From positions 186,001-250,000 of the forward strand of contig CAVOQQ010000001.1 in NCBI GenBank assembly GCA_963698395.1: DNA of 64,000 nucleotides, given 5' to 3'. Positions 16,702 to 25,280 of the stretch are shown piece by piece. Below the pieces are notes generated by a model that had not been told where the DNA came from, did not search any database, and saw only the letters and a list, made by a program, of their open reading frames with translations. This DNA is from JBBQUN01 sp963698395 (GTDB taxonomy: Bacteria; Actinomycetota; Acidimicrobiia; Acidimicrobiales; SZUA-35). Within the stretch, counting starts at the first letter, position 1. Every line of letters begins with the position of its first letter. The position numbers and the translations under genes were made by a program.

Positions 16702-18971
16702 CACGGCCATCACGATTCGAGGGAACCATCGGGCGCACCATCGCCGATTCCGAACCATGGTTCGACGAAGCGCCGCACCCCGGCGCTCAGGCGCCGAACG
16801 TCGTGGTGGTGTTGCTCGACGACACCGGGTTCGCCCAGTTCGGTTGCTACGGCTCCGACATCGACACCCCCAACATCGACGCGTTGGCGGCGAACGGAGC
16901 GCAGTTCACCAATTTCCACGTCACGCCGTTGTGCTCGCCGACGCGCGCCTCGTTGCTGACGGGGCGCTCGCAGCACGCCGTCGGCATGCGATCGGTGTCG
17001 AACTTCCGCACCGGCTTTCCCAACCAGCTGGGGCATATCTCCAACCACGCCGCCACCGTGGCCGAGGTGCTCCGAGGCGAGGGCTACGCCACGTTCTGCG
17101 TCGGCAAGTGGCACCTGGCCCCGATGGAACAGTGCTCGGCGGCGGGCCCGTTCGACCAGTGGCCGCTCGCTCGTGGATTCGACCGGTTCTACGGCTTCCT
17201 CGAGGGGGAGACCGATCAGTTCCATCCCGAGCTGGTGTGTGACAACCACCCCATCGAGCCGCCGAACGGTCCAGAGGACGGCTACCACCTCAGTGAAGAC
17301 CTGATCGACCAACTCCTGAAGATGGTCAGCGACTCCAAGGGAGTACGGCCCGATCGGCCGTTCTTCGCCTACGTCCCCTTCGGAGCAACGCATGCTCCTC
17401 ATCAGGCGCCGGCGAGCTACCTGGAGAAGTACCGTGGCCGGTACGACGAGGGATGGGACGTCGTTCGCCGGCGCTGGTTCGAACGTCAGCTGGCACTCGG
17501 CGTCGTGCCGGAGGGAACCGAACTGGCGCCCCGCAATCCCGGCGTCGAGGCCTGGGACGATCTGCCGGAGAACCAGCAGAAGCTGGCCTGTCGGTTGCAG
17601 GAGGCGTTCGCCGCTTTCCTCGATCACACCGATGACCAGATCGGCCGCCTCGTCGAGGGACTTCGCCATCTCGGGCAGCTCGACAACACGGTGCTCGTCG
17701 TGCTCGCCGACAACGGCGCTTCGCAGGAAGGTGGCCCCTTCGGTGTCATGCACGAGATGAAGTTCTTCAACGGCATCTTCGAGACGCCCGACGAAGCCAT
17801 CGACAAGATCGACGACATCGGCGGTCCGCACAGCCACACCAACTATCCGTGGGGATGGGCCCAATGCGGCAACAGTCCGTTCAAGTGGTACAAGCAGAAC
17901 ACCCACGAAGGCGGCGTGCACGTCCCACTCGTCGTGCATGCGCCCGGCCGCATCGATGCTGCGGCGAAGGGCTTGCGAGACCAGTTCGTCAACGTCTCCG
18001 ACATCGTGCCGACGATCTACGAACTCGTCGGGGTGACGCCTCCCTCCAGCTACCGCGGAATCGAACAGCTGCCGGTCACCGGCCGGTCCTTCGCCTCGGC
18101 GCTGACCGATCCGTCGGCGCCGTCGGCGAACACGCTCCAGTACTTCGAGATGGCCGGCAGTCGGGCGCTGGTCGCCGGTGAGGGAGCCGACCGTTGGAAG
18201 GCGGTCTGTAAACACACCGCCGGTGCCGACTACGACACCGAGCCGTGGGAGCTGTACCACCTGAGCAGCGATTGGTCCGAGTGCAACGATCTTGCGGCCG
18301 ATCAGCCTGACAAGCTTGCCGACCTGATCGAGCGGTGGTGGCAAGAGGCGGAACGGCATGGCGTGCTGCCACTCGATGATCGAACGCTCGGCCTCTTCGG
18401 CGCTCGTTTCCGACCGAACTCGCCCCATCCGGAGGATCGCCGCTACGTCTACCGGCCGCCGATGTCGCCGATGCCGAGCCAGGCATCGGCAGCGATCGGC
18501 GGACGATCGTTCGACCTGACGGCCAGGATCCGGCGCGGCGACGGCGACGAGGGTGTGCTGTTCGCCACCGGAACCGAGAACTCCGGCATCGCCGTCTTCG
18601 TCCAGAACGACAAGCTGGTCGTCGACTACAACGCCTTCGACGATCACGTGGTGCTGGAGTCGGACCCCGACGTCCCCACCGGCGACGTCGTCCTCACTGT
18701 GCAGATCCGCCGCAGCGACGGCATGGCTGGGTCCATGGCCGTGATGATCGATGGCGAGCCGGCCGGCACCGCCGAGCTGCCACTGTTCATGCGGATGATC
18801 TCGTCGGTCGGTCCGAGCGTCGGATACGACCACGGTTCGGCGGTGTCGACTCGCTATGCCTCGCCCTTTGCCTTCACCGGCACGCTCCACGACGTGGTGA
18901 TCCAACTCCTCTCTCCCCAAGACCTCGCCGCAAGAGAAGCCGAAGCGGCTGCAGAAATGAGTCGTCAATGA
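16698..18971 (+). CDS. Arylsulfatase-type sulfatase
   Basis: 757 residues from ATG 16698. The formylglycine signature CSPTRASLLTGR is at residues 79-90 (Cys79 to be converted), with metal-binding VVVVLLDDTG (Asp41, Asp42) and VLADNGASQEGG. HEGGVHVPLVVHAPG is the usual sulfatase core and the last 150 residues form an extra beta-rich domain seen in long arylsulfatases. No signal peptide is present, so it acts in the cytoplasm. Maturation requires a formylglycine-generating enzyme, not in this window. ATGA overlaps join it to tetR before and to the MBL gene after it. Confidence 0.94.
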   Translation: MTRPSRFEGTIGRTIADSEPWFDEAPHPGAQAPNVVVVLLDDTGFAQFGCYGSDIDTPNIDALAANGAQFTNFHVTPLCSPTRASLLTGRSQHAVGMRSVSNFRTGFPNQLGHISNHAATVAEVLRGEGYATFCVGKWHLAPMEQCSAAGPFDQWPLARGFDRFYGFLEGETDQFHPELVCDNHPIEPPNGPEDGYHLSEDLIDQLLKMVSDSKGVRPDRPFFAYVPFGATHAPHQAPASYLEKYRGRYDEGWDVVRRRWFERQLALGVVPEGTELAPRNPGVEAWDDLPENQQKLACRLQEAFAAFLDHTDDQIGRLVEGLRHLGQLDNTVLVVLADNGASQEGGPFGVMHEMKFFNGIFETPDEAIDKIDDIGGPHSHTNYPWGWAQCGNSPFKWYKQNTHEGGVHVPLVVHAPGRIDAAAKGLRDQFVNVSDIVPTIYELVGVTPPSSYRGIEQLPVTGRSFASALTDPSAPSANTLQYFEMAGSRALVAGEGADRWKAVCKHTAGADYDTEPWELYHLSSDWSECNDLAADQPDKLADLIERWWQEAERHGVLPLDDRTLGLFGARFRPNSPHPEDRRYVYRPPMSPMPSQASAAIGGRSFDLTARIRRGDGDEGVLFATGTENSGIAVFVQNDKLVVDYNAFDDHVVLESDPDVPTGDVVLTVQIRRSDGMAGSMAVMIDGEPAGTAELPLFMRMISSVGPSVGYDHGSAVSTRYASPFAFTGTLHDVVIQLLSPQDLAAREAEAAAEMSRQ

Positions 18972-19828
18972 CCCTCGCCGTCACGCTTCTCGGAACGGGA
19001 AGCCCCATGCCCAGCCCCGACCGCGCAGGACCGGCAACGCTCATCTCGGCCGGCGAGGGCGCCGAGGCCGAGCACTACCTGGTCGACGCCGGTCGAGGCG
19101 TGCTGATGCGCATGGCCGCTCTCGGTCTGGGCGCTCCCAACCTCGCCGCCGTCTTGATCACCCATCTCCATAGCGACCACATCACCGACCTCAACGACGT
19201 CATCACCACTCGCTGGGTGATGACCTTCACCGAGACGCCGCTCACCATCGTCGGGCCGGTCGGTACCCAGAAGGTGGTCGACCACATCCTGGCGTCGCTC
19301 GAGCCCGACATCGAGTACCGGATCGCTCACCACGAAGACCTCGATCATCGGCCGCCCGTCACCGTCATCGAGGTCACCGAAGGGCCGGTGTCGTTGCCGG
19401 GAGACGTCGTCATCACCTGCGGGCAAACCGATCACAAGCCGGTCGAACCGAGCGTTGGCTACCGGTTCGAGCACGACTCCGGGCAGGGCACGACGGCGGT
19501 CGTGGTCGCCGGCGACACGGTCCCCTGCGCCGGGCTCGACACGCTGTGCGAAGGGGCGAATGCGCTCGTGCACACGGTCATCCGCAAGGACATCATCGCC
19601 AAGGTGCCCATGCGGCGTATGCAGGACACGCTCGACTACCACTCCTCGCCGGAGGAGGCCGGAGCCACCGCGGGGCGGGCTGCCCTCGACACCCTGATCC
19701 TCACCCACTACGTGCCGCCGTTGATGAACGGAACCGAAGACGACTGGCGCACCCTCGCGGCCACCGACTTCGGCGGCCGGATCGAACTGGGTGACGACCT
19801 CCATCGGGTCGAGATCACCCCCCGCTGA
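18968..19828 (+). CDS. MBL-fold metallo-hydrolase
   Basis: 286 residues. TLLGTGSPMPSPDRAGPA at the N-terminus and the zinc motif THLHSDH (His66, His68, Asp70, His71) followed by DLND place it with RNase Z-like and arylsulfatase-like (AtsA-type) metallo-beta-lactamase-fold enzymes; VVAGDTVPC and ILTHYVPP supply further ligands. A type III (zinc) alkylsulfatase or esterase role would fit the operon, but the sequence does not prove it. Its start overlaps the upstream sulfatase stop by four bases. Confidence 0.88.
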   Translation: MTLAVTLLGTGSPMPSPDRAGPATLISAGEGAEAEHYLVDAGRGVLMRMAALGLGAPNLAAVLITHLHSDHITDLNDVITTRWVMTFTETPLTIVGPVGTQKVVDHILASLEPDIEYRIAHHEDLDHRPPVTVIEVTEGPVSLPGDVVITCGQTDHKPVEPSVGYRFEHDSGQGTTAVVVAGDTVPCAGLDTLCEGANALVHTVIRKDIIAKVPMRRMQDTLDYHSSPEEAGATAGRAALDTLILTHYVPPLMNGTEDDWRTLAATDFGGRIELGDDLHRVEITPR

Positions 19829-19883
19829 GCGCATCCGTGGCCACCTGAGCCCCACCGTTCTCCCCGCCTTCACAGGAGCAACC

Positions 19884-20795
19884 ATGCACACCCTTCGCAC
19901 CCCCGATGATCGATTCGCCGATCTTCCCGACTACCCCTTTGCCCCGAACTACGTCGATGTCGACGATCAGGACGGCAGTGGCACCCTTCGGGTCCACTAC
20001 CTCGACGAGGGCCCTGCTGACGGGCCGGTCGTACTCTGCATGCATGGCGAACCGTCGTGGAGCTTCCTCTACCGAAAGATGATCCCGCTGCTCGTCGATG
20101 CCGGCCTGCGAGTCATCGCTCCCGATCTGGTCGGCTTCGGCAAGAGCGACAAGCCGACGCAGAAGTCGGACTACACCTACGCCCGCCATGTGGCGTGGAT
20201 GCAGGAGGCGATCATCGATCACCTCGATCTGGCGAACGCCACGTTCTTCGGGCAGGACTGGGGTGGCCTCGTCGGATTGCGGCTCGTTGCCGAGAACCGC
20301 GATCGGTTCGCTCGTGTGATCGTCGGCAACACCGGGTTGCCGACCGGCGAGCATGCACCGAGTGATGCGTTCGTGGCGTGGCAGCGGTTCTCGCAGACCT
20401 CGCCCGAGTTCGACATCGGTTTCCTGCTGAACTCCGCCACGGTCACGCAGCTGAGCGAGGCCGAAGTCGCTGCCTACGACGCACCGTTCCCCGACGACAC
20501 CTACAAAGAAGGCGCGCGCATCTTCCCGTCGTTGGTTCCCACCTCGCCCGATGACCCAGCGGCCGAAGCAAACCGGTCCGCCTGGGAGGTCTTCAAGGCC
20601 TGGGACAAGCCGTTCATCTGCTGCTTCAGTGACAGCGATCCGGTCACTGCCGGCGGCGACAAGCCGTTCCTCGCGCTCGTGCCCGGAGCGAAGGGCCAGC
20701 CGCACGTGACGGTCGAGAACGCCCATCACTTCTTCCAGGAAGACGCCGCGCCCCAACTGGCGCAGATCATCATCGACGCCGTCACGGCCCGATGA
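19884..20795 (+). CDS. Haloalkane dehalogenase (HLD-I type)
   Basis: 303 residues from ATG 19884 with AGGAG seven bases upstream. HGEPSWSFLYRKMI, the nucleophile in GQDWGG (Asp125 with halide-binding Trp126), the acid in SDSDP (Asp252) and the base in NAHHFFQED (His282) match DhlA-like subfamily I dehalogenases. These replace a carbon-bound halogen by hydroxyl. Substrate range cannot be read from sequence, and some members are only epoxide hydrolase-like. It is 55 bp behind the MBL gene. Confidence 0.88.
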   Translation: MHTLRTPDDRFADLPDYPFAPNYVDVDDQDGSGTLRVHYLDEGPADGPVVLCMHGEPSWSFLYRKMIPLLVDAGLRVIAPDLVGFGKSDKPTQKSDYTYARHVAWMQEAIIDHLDLANATFFGQDWGGLVGLRLVAENRDRFARVIVGNTGLPTGEHAPSDAFVAWQRFSQTSPEFDIGFLLNSATVTQLSEAEVAAYDAPFPDDTYKEGARIFPSLVPTSPDDPAAEANRSAWEVFKAWDKPFICCFSDSDPVTAGGDKPFLALVPGAKGQPHVTVENAHHFFQEDAAPQLAQIIIDAVTAR

Positions 20796-20871
20796 CGACC
20801 GGTCGACGACGAGGGAACGATGCCATGAAGGGTGAGCGATGCCGTGAGCGACCGACGATGAGGGAAGCGTC

Positions 20872-21327
20872 GTGATCGCGGTCGCGCGCGAGGGCCTGAT
20901 CGTTGGCTCGGTCGACTCCGTGTGGGCCGTTCTGGCCGACTTCGGTGCCATCAGCTCGTGGGCGCCGAACGTCGACCATTCGTGCCTGCTGTCCGACCAG
21001 AACGAGGGTGTGGGAACCGTGCGACGCATCCAGTCGGCTCGTACCACCGTGGTCGAGACCGTCACGGTGTGGGAGCCGGGGGCGGCGCTGGCGTATCGGA
21101 TCACCGGTCTTCCTCCGATCATCAAGGAGCTCACGAACACCTGGCAGCTGACCGAGTCGGTCGGTTCGGTCCGAGTCGTGCTCACCACTCGGGTCGACGC
21201 CGGACCGCGTCCGCCGCAGCGGGTCATCGCTCGCGCCGTCGGTCGTCGTTTGGCCCCGGTGTCGCAAGAGATGATCGGCGGTCTGCAACGCCGCATCGAA
21301 CAGGATCGAAAAGGAGCGCACGCATGA
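20872..21327 (+). CDS. SRPBCC family protein in the sulfatase operon
   Basis: 151 residues from GTG 20872. The pattern REGLIVGSVDSVWAVLADF, ISSWAP and GVGTVRRI is the START/MxaD-like helix-grip fold of polyketide cyclase/dehydrase family 2. It ends with a long C-terminal helix. The gene overlaps the second sulfatase by four bases (ATGA at 21324). Proteins of this fold bind hydrophobic ligands; in this operon it may carry or bind the pathway substrate, which is inference. Confidence 0.8.
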   Translation: MIAVAREGLIVGSVDSVWAVLADFGAISSWAPNVDHSCLLSDQNEGVGTVRRIQSARTTVVETVTVWEPGAALAYRITGLPPIIKELTNTWQLTESVGSVRVVLTTRVDAGPRPPQRVIARAVGRRLAPVSQEMIGGLQRRIEQDRKGAHA

Positions 21328-23927
21328 CCGAACCGACAGCGCCACGGCCCGACGTGATCGTGATCATGACCGACGAGGAGCGAGCCGTTCCTCCCTACGA
21401 GACCGACGAAGTGGCGGCGTGGCGTCGAGCGGCGTTGACCGGCGCCGGCTGGTTCGAAGACCATGCCGTCAACTTCCGCCGGCACTACACCGGCTCGCTT
21501 GCCTGCGTGCCGAGCCGTCCCACGCTGTTCACCGGCCAGTATCCCGAAGTGCACGGGGTGACCCAGACCGACGGCTTGGGGAAGATGGCCGACGACTCTC
21601 GGATGCGATGGCTCCGTGAGGGGGAGGTGCCGACCCTCGGCCACTGGTTCCGAGCCGCCGGCTACGACACCCACTACGACGGCAAATGGCACCTTTCGCA
21701 CGCCGACCTCCATGACGCCGACGGCCGACGCATCGACACCAACGATGACGACGGCACCGTGCTCACCGAAGGCGTGGTGCGCTACCGAGAAGCCGGTTGC
21801 CTGGAGCCGTTCGGATTCTCGGGCTGGATCGGCCCCGAGCCCCACGGCGGCAAGTTGCGAGACGCCGGCGTCCGCCGAGATCCGCTGATCGCCAACCGCG
21901 TGGTGGCTTGGCTCGAGGATCGCTACACCCGCCGCGACGCCGGTGATGCCGACGCGCTCCGGCCATTCCTTCTCGTCGCCAGTTTCGTGAATCCTCACGA
22001 CATCGTGCTGTTCCCGTTGTGGGCTCGACGAGGAAGTCCTCTCGACCCGTCGCCGCTCGATCCTCCTCACGTCCCTGAGGCCCCGACGGCCAACGAAGAC
22101 CTTGCGAGCAAGCCGGCGGCACAGATCGCCTTTCGAGACGCCTATCCATCGGCCTACGGACCGGTGCGCGCCGTGGCCGGCACCTACGAGAAGGGGGCAC
22201 AGGAGTACCGAGATCTCTACCACCGCCTCCACGCCGAGGTGGACCCGCCACTCGATCGTGTTCGACGTGCGGTGACCGACCGGGGATCCGACGCCGTCGT
22301 GGTCAGAACATCGGATCACGGCGACCTGCTCGGCGCCCACGGCGGTCTGCACCAGAAGTGGTTCAACCTGTACGACGAGGCCACTCGCGTGCCGTTCTCG
22401 ATCGCTCGAGTTGGTACCGGCGCCACCACCGGCGCGGTGATCGAGGGAGCGCCCACCTCGCATGTGGACCTGGTTCCCACCCTGCTCGGGGCGGCGGGTA
22501 TCGACGAGGCTCAGGTGGCGAACGAGCTGCGCCCTGCGTTCTCCGAGGTCCACCCTCTTCCGGGGACCAACCTCATGCCGGTCGTCGACGATCCGTCGGT
22601 GGCCGACCGCAATCGAGCGGTCTATCTCATGACGCGTGACAACATGCTGGAGGGCGACTCCGGCGCTTCCGGCGTGGCCCGCCGCTTGGGACGCACCGCC
22701 AAGCCGCCGGTGCCGCTACGGATCAACACGCCGGCGCACGTCGCCGCCAACTTCGAGGGACTCGTCCATCGCATCGACGGCGTTCTGTGGAAGATCGTGC
22801 GGGTCTTCGACGATCCATCGACATGGACCGAGCCGGGCGTGCGACACCTGGCGGCGAGCGGGGGGCCGGGTCCCGATCAGTTTCGAACCGAGCCGCTCCC
22901 GGACCAGTGGGAGCTCTACGACCTCGACCACGACCCGATCGAGGAACACAACCGTTGGAACGACTTGGCCGCCGATCTGGTGGTGGCCAGTGTCTTCGAG
23001 CGATTGCAGGAGGCGTTGAAACAGGAACGAGTTCGTGCCCTGCCCGAGCGGAACCATCCGTGGCCCTATGCGTCGCGCCGACCATCGGGAGCGCCGAAGA
23101 GCAAGACGCCGCCACCCGCCGCCCGTGGTGTGCGCAAGCTCGTGCAGAAGCTGGGCATGCATCCCGACGACCCCGAACACGTCGACTTCGATCTCACCGG
23201 TCGGCGAGCCGTCGTGGTGGCCACCAACGTGGCCTGGCTCGACATCGCCAAGCCGACCGGTGTGTTCGCCAGCGAGATGACCGTGCCTTACTACGCCTTT
23301 CTCGATGCCGGCATGGCCGTCGACATCGCCAGCCCCGAGGGCGGCATGGTTGCGGTCGACCCGAAGTCGTTGCGTCCGGTCATTCGCACCGCGGAAGATG
23401 ATCGCTTCCTTGAAGACGACGAGTTCCGCTCCAAAGTGACCCAGTCGCTGGCGATCGGCGACCTCGACATGCAGGACTACGACATCGTCTTCCTTGCCGG
23501 GGGCTGGGGCGCTGCGTTCGACTTCGGGTTCTCCGAAACGCTCGGCTCGAAGATGAGCGAGGCCAACGCCGCCGGCAAGGTGATGGGCGGGGTCTGCCAC
23601 GGTCCGCTCGGCCTGCTCAATGCGAAGGCCGCCGATGGATCGCCGCTCGTTGCCGGGCGCAGGATCTCGGCGGTGACCGACAAGCAGGTCAAGGAGCTGG
23701 GGATCGACGCAACTCCGCATCATCCCGAGCGGGAGCTGCGCGGTGCCGGAGCGCTCTTCGAGAGCGAAACCAAGTTCCGCGATCCACTGGCAAACCATTG
23801 GGTGGTCGACGGCAACCTCGTCACCGGCCAGAACCAGAATGCCGGGCCGATGGTGGCACGAGAGATGATGCAGCTCCTCGCCGATGCCCTCGAGGACGAC
23901 CAGCAAGCAAAGGTGAGCACCCCATGA
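21324..23927 (+). CDS. Sulfatase fused to a DJ-1/PfpI domain
   Basis: 867 residues from ATG 21324. Residues 1-570 are a sulfatase: VIVIMTDEER (Asp17 with Glu18 where most have a second Asp), the formylglycine motif CVPSRPTLFTG (Cys61), DGKWHL (Lys121, His123), and VVRTSDHGDLLGAHG (Asp331, His332). A Pro/Lys linker at about 575-605 joins a complete DJ-1/PfpI (Hsp31-like) domain at 625-860 with ASEMTVPYYAFLDAG (Glu651), DIASPEGG and the nucleophile elbow GGVCHGPLG (Cys758). The two domains are in one uninterrupted frame. I know of no standard protein with this order. It overlaps both neighbours by four bases. Confidence 0.9.
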   Translation: MTEPTAPRPDVIVIMTDEERAVPPYETDEVAAWRRAALTGAGWFEDHAVNFRRHYTGSLACVPSRPTLFTGQYPEVHGVTQTDGLGKMADDSRMRWLREGEVPTLGHWFRAAGYDTHYDGKWHLSHADLHDADGRRIDTNDDDGTVLTEGVVRYREAGCLEPFGFSGWIGPEPHGGKLRDAGVRRDPLIANRVVAWLEDRYTRRDAGDADALRPFLLVASFVNPHDIVLFPLWARRGSPLDPSPLDPPHVPEAPTANEDLASKPAAQIAFRDAYPSAYGPVRAVAGTYEKGAQEYRDLYHRLHAEVDPPLDRVRRAVTDRGSDAVVVRTSDHGDLLGAHGGLHQKWFNLYDEATRVPFSIARVGTGATTGAVIEGAPTSHVDLVPTLLGAAGIDEAQVANELRPAFSEVHPLPGTNLMPVVDDPSVADRNRAVYLMTRDNMLEGDSGASGVARRLGRTAKPPVPLRINTPAHVAANFEGLVHRIDGVLWKIVRVFDDPSTWTEPGVRHLAASGGPGPDQFRTEPLPDQWELYDLDHDPIEEHNRWNDLAADLVVASVFERLQEALKQERVRALPERNHPWPYASRRPSGAPKSKTPPPAARGVRKLVQKLGMHPDDPEHVDFDLTGRRAVVVATNVAWLDIAKPTGVFASEMTVPYYAFLDAGMAVDIASPEGGMVAVDPKSLRPVIRTAEDDRFLEDDEFRSKVTQSLAIGDLDMQDYDIVFLAGGWGAAFDFGFSETLGSKMSEANAAGKVMGGVCHGPLGLLNAKAADGSPLVAGRRISAVTDKQVKELGIDATPHHPERELRGAGALFESETKFRDPLANHWVVDGNLVTGQNQNAGPMVAREMMQLLADALEDDQQAKVSTP

Positions 23928-24766
23928 GCAGTAACAGCCCCCGTTATGGCACCGTCGACCGCGAGTACGCCACGTTGCTGGCAACGACGCCGTCGGCCGA
24001 CGACGGCCCGGTGTGGATGGTCAACCTGATGAAGTACCGCGAGGTGGCGGCGTACGCCGATGGTCGCAAGTCCGACATCAGCGGCAAGGATGCCGACGAT
24101 CGTTACGCCCCCATCGATTCTCTGACCGCCGTCGGCGCCCGACCCGTCTTCTTCGGCGAGGTCGATCAGCAGCTCCTCGGTGACGGCACCGTATGGGATC
24201 GCATCGGCGTGGTGAAGTACCCGACGCGCCGGTCCTTCATCGACATGCAGTCGCTCCCCACCTTCCAGGAATCGCACGAGCACAAAGAAGCAGGCATGGA
24301 GTCCACGATCGTGATGGGCACCCAACCGATGGCGATGCCTTCGGCACCCAGCGGCTTCGCTGCGGTCGATTGGGACGACGTGCCCCATCCGCCGACCGAC
24401 GAGGATGGCCCGGCGATGGTGCTCCACGTCTTGCGCTTCCACGATGCCGAGGCGGCTCACCAGACCCCGACCCACATGGAGCAGTATCAGTCGGAAGCGG
24501 CGAAGGTGGCGCTGGGCCACGGGGTCCGGATCTCGGGTTGGTTCGCTGTCGAGGGCACGATCATCGGCGACGGCCGGAGCTGGCACCAGGTGCGATTCAA
24601 CCTCTTCCCGAGCAAGGCAGCCTTCATGGCCGTGGTCACCGACCCCGCACGGCTCGCCGCCCAGAAGGACCATCGGGAGGTGGCGATCGCCGACACCTAC
24701 ACCATGATCGTCCGCCCATCGCTCGATGACCTCGAGGCATCGGTGAACGAGGAGCGCCCTGCGTGA
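23924..24766 (+). CDS. DUF1330-like alpha/beta-barrel protein
   Basis: 280 residues from ATG 23924. The first half (VWMVNLMKYRE, AVGARPVFFGEV, WDRIGVVKYPTRRSFIDM) is close to DUF1330/EthD-like dimeric ferredoxin-fold domains. The second half (MVLHVLRFHD through VRFNLFPSKAAFMAV) appears to repeat the same fold, so one chain may form the pseudo-dimeric barrel. No catalytic function is known for the family. Four-base overlaps on both sides tie it to the sulfatase fusion and the following unknown. Confidence 0.75.
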   Translation: MSSNSPRYGTVDREYATLLATTPSADDGPVWMVNLMKYREVAAYADGRKSDISGKDADDRYAPIDSLTAVGARPVFFGEVDQQLLGDGTVWDRIGVVKYPTRRSFIDMQSLPTFQESHEHKEAGMESTIVMGTQPMAMPSAPSGFAAVDWDDVPHPPTDEDGPAMVLHVLRFHDAEAAHQTPTHMEQYQSEAAKVALGHGVRISGWFAVEGTIIGDGRSWHQVRFNLFPSKAAFMAVVTDPARLAAQKDHREVAIADTYTMIVRPSLDDLEASVNEERPA

Positions 24767-25263
24767 GCGGCCTCTCGTTCGACTCGATTCCGGTCGTGTT
24801 CACGCCCACGGGTGGCTGGTCGCAATGGCCGGGTCCGATCTTGGCCGGCTGTATCGAGCCGCTTCCCGAAGAGGCGCCGGTGCTCGACGGCTTCTGGCAG
24901 GTGGGGGTGGTGCTGGTTGGCGGTGAACCGGTTGCGAACCATCCGGCCCTCGGGCACATCTCGCGCATCGAACAGGCCGGCGACCGCATCGTGATCACCG
25001 GTGGTGGAATCATCCATGACATGCGGTGCGACGGAACGCTCGAGCATGGTGTGCACGATGTCGCCGAGTTCGACAAGACAACGCCGGTGCACGTGGTGGC
25101 GACCTACGAGAACGGTGTGCACGTTCTGCGACCCGACGGGCTCGACATCGAGGTCAAGCGCTGGCGCGAAGGCGACGAACTCGTGTGGGAGTACCTCGGC
25201 TTCACCGCTCGCATGCATCGACTTGCCGACAGTGACACCGACGGGGCAACGTTGGGTGTCTGA
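24763..25263 (+). CDS. Uncharacterised protein of the sulfatase operon
   Basis: 166 residues from a GTG at 24763 that overlaps the previous stop. I do not recognise it. The sequence is beta-rich (FWQVGVVLVGGEP, IVITGGGIIHDMRCDG, HVVATYENGVHVLRP) and soluble, without signal peptide, membrane segment or obvious metal motif; a lipocalin-like or jelly-roll barrel is possible. It sits 17 bp before the GrdB-like selenoprotein gene and is part of the same transcript by spacing. Confidence 0.7.
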   Translation: MSGLSFDSIPVVFTPTGGWSQWPGPILAGCIEPLPEEAPVLDGFWQVGVVLVGGEPVANHPALGHISRIEQAGDRIVITGGGIIHDMRCDGTLEHGVHDVAEFDKTTPVHVVATYENGVHVLRPDGLDIEVKRWREGDELVWEYLGFTARMHRLADSDTDGATLGV

Positions 25264-25280
25264 CCGTAGGGAGCCCAATC

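Noticed and set aside
16710..18968. 752-codon minus-strand open frame
   Set aside because: Exact antisense shadow of the arylsulfatase gene, low-complexity composition, no ribosome site or motif.
19815..22553. 912-codon open frame on the minus strand
   Set aside because: It lies opposite the dehalogenase, SRPBCC and sulfatase genes, has no family resemblance and reflects the GC-rich third codon positions of the sense genes.
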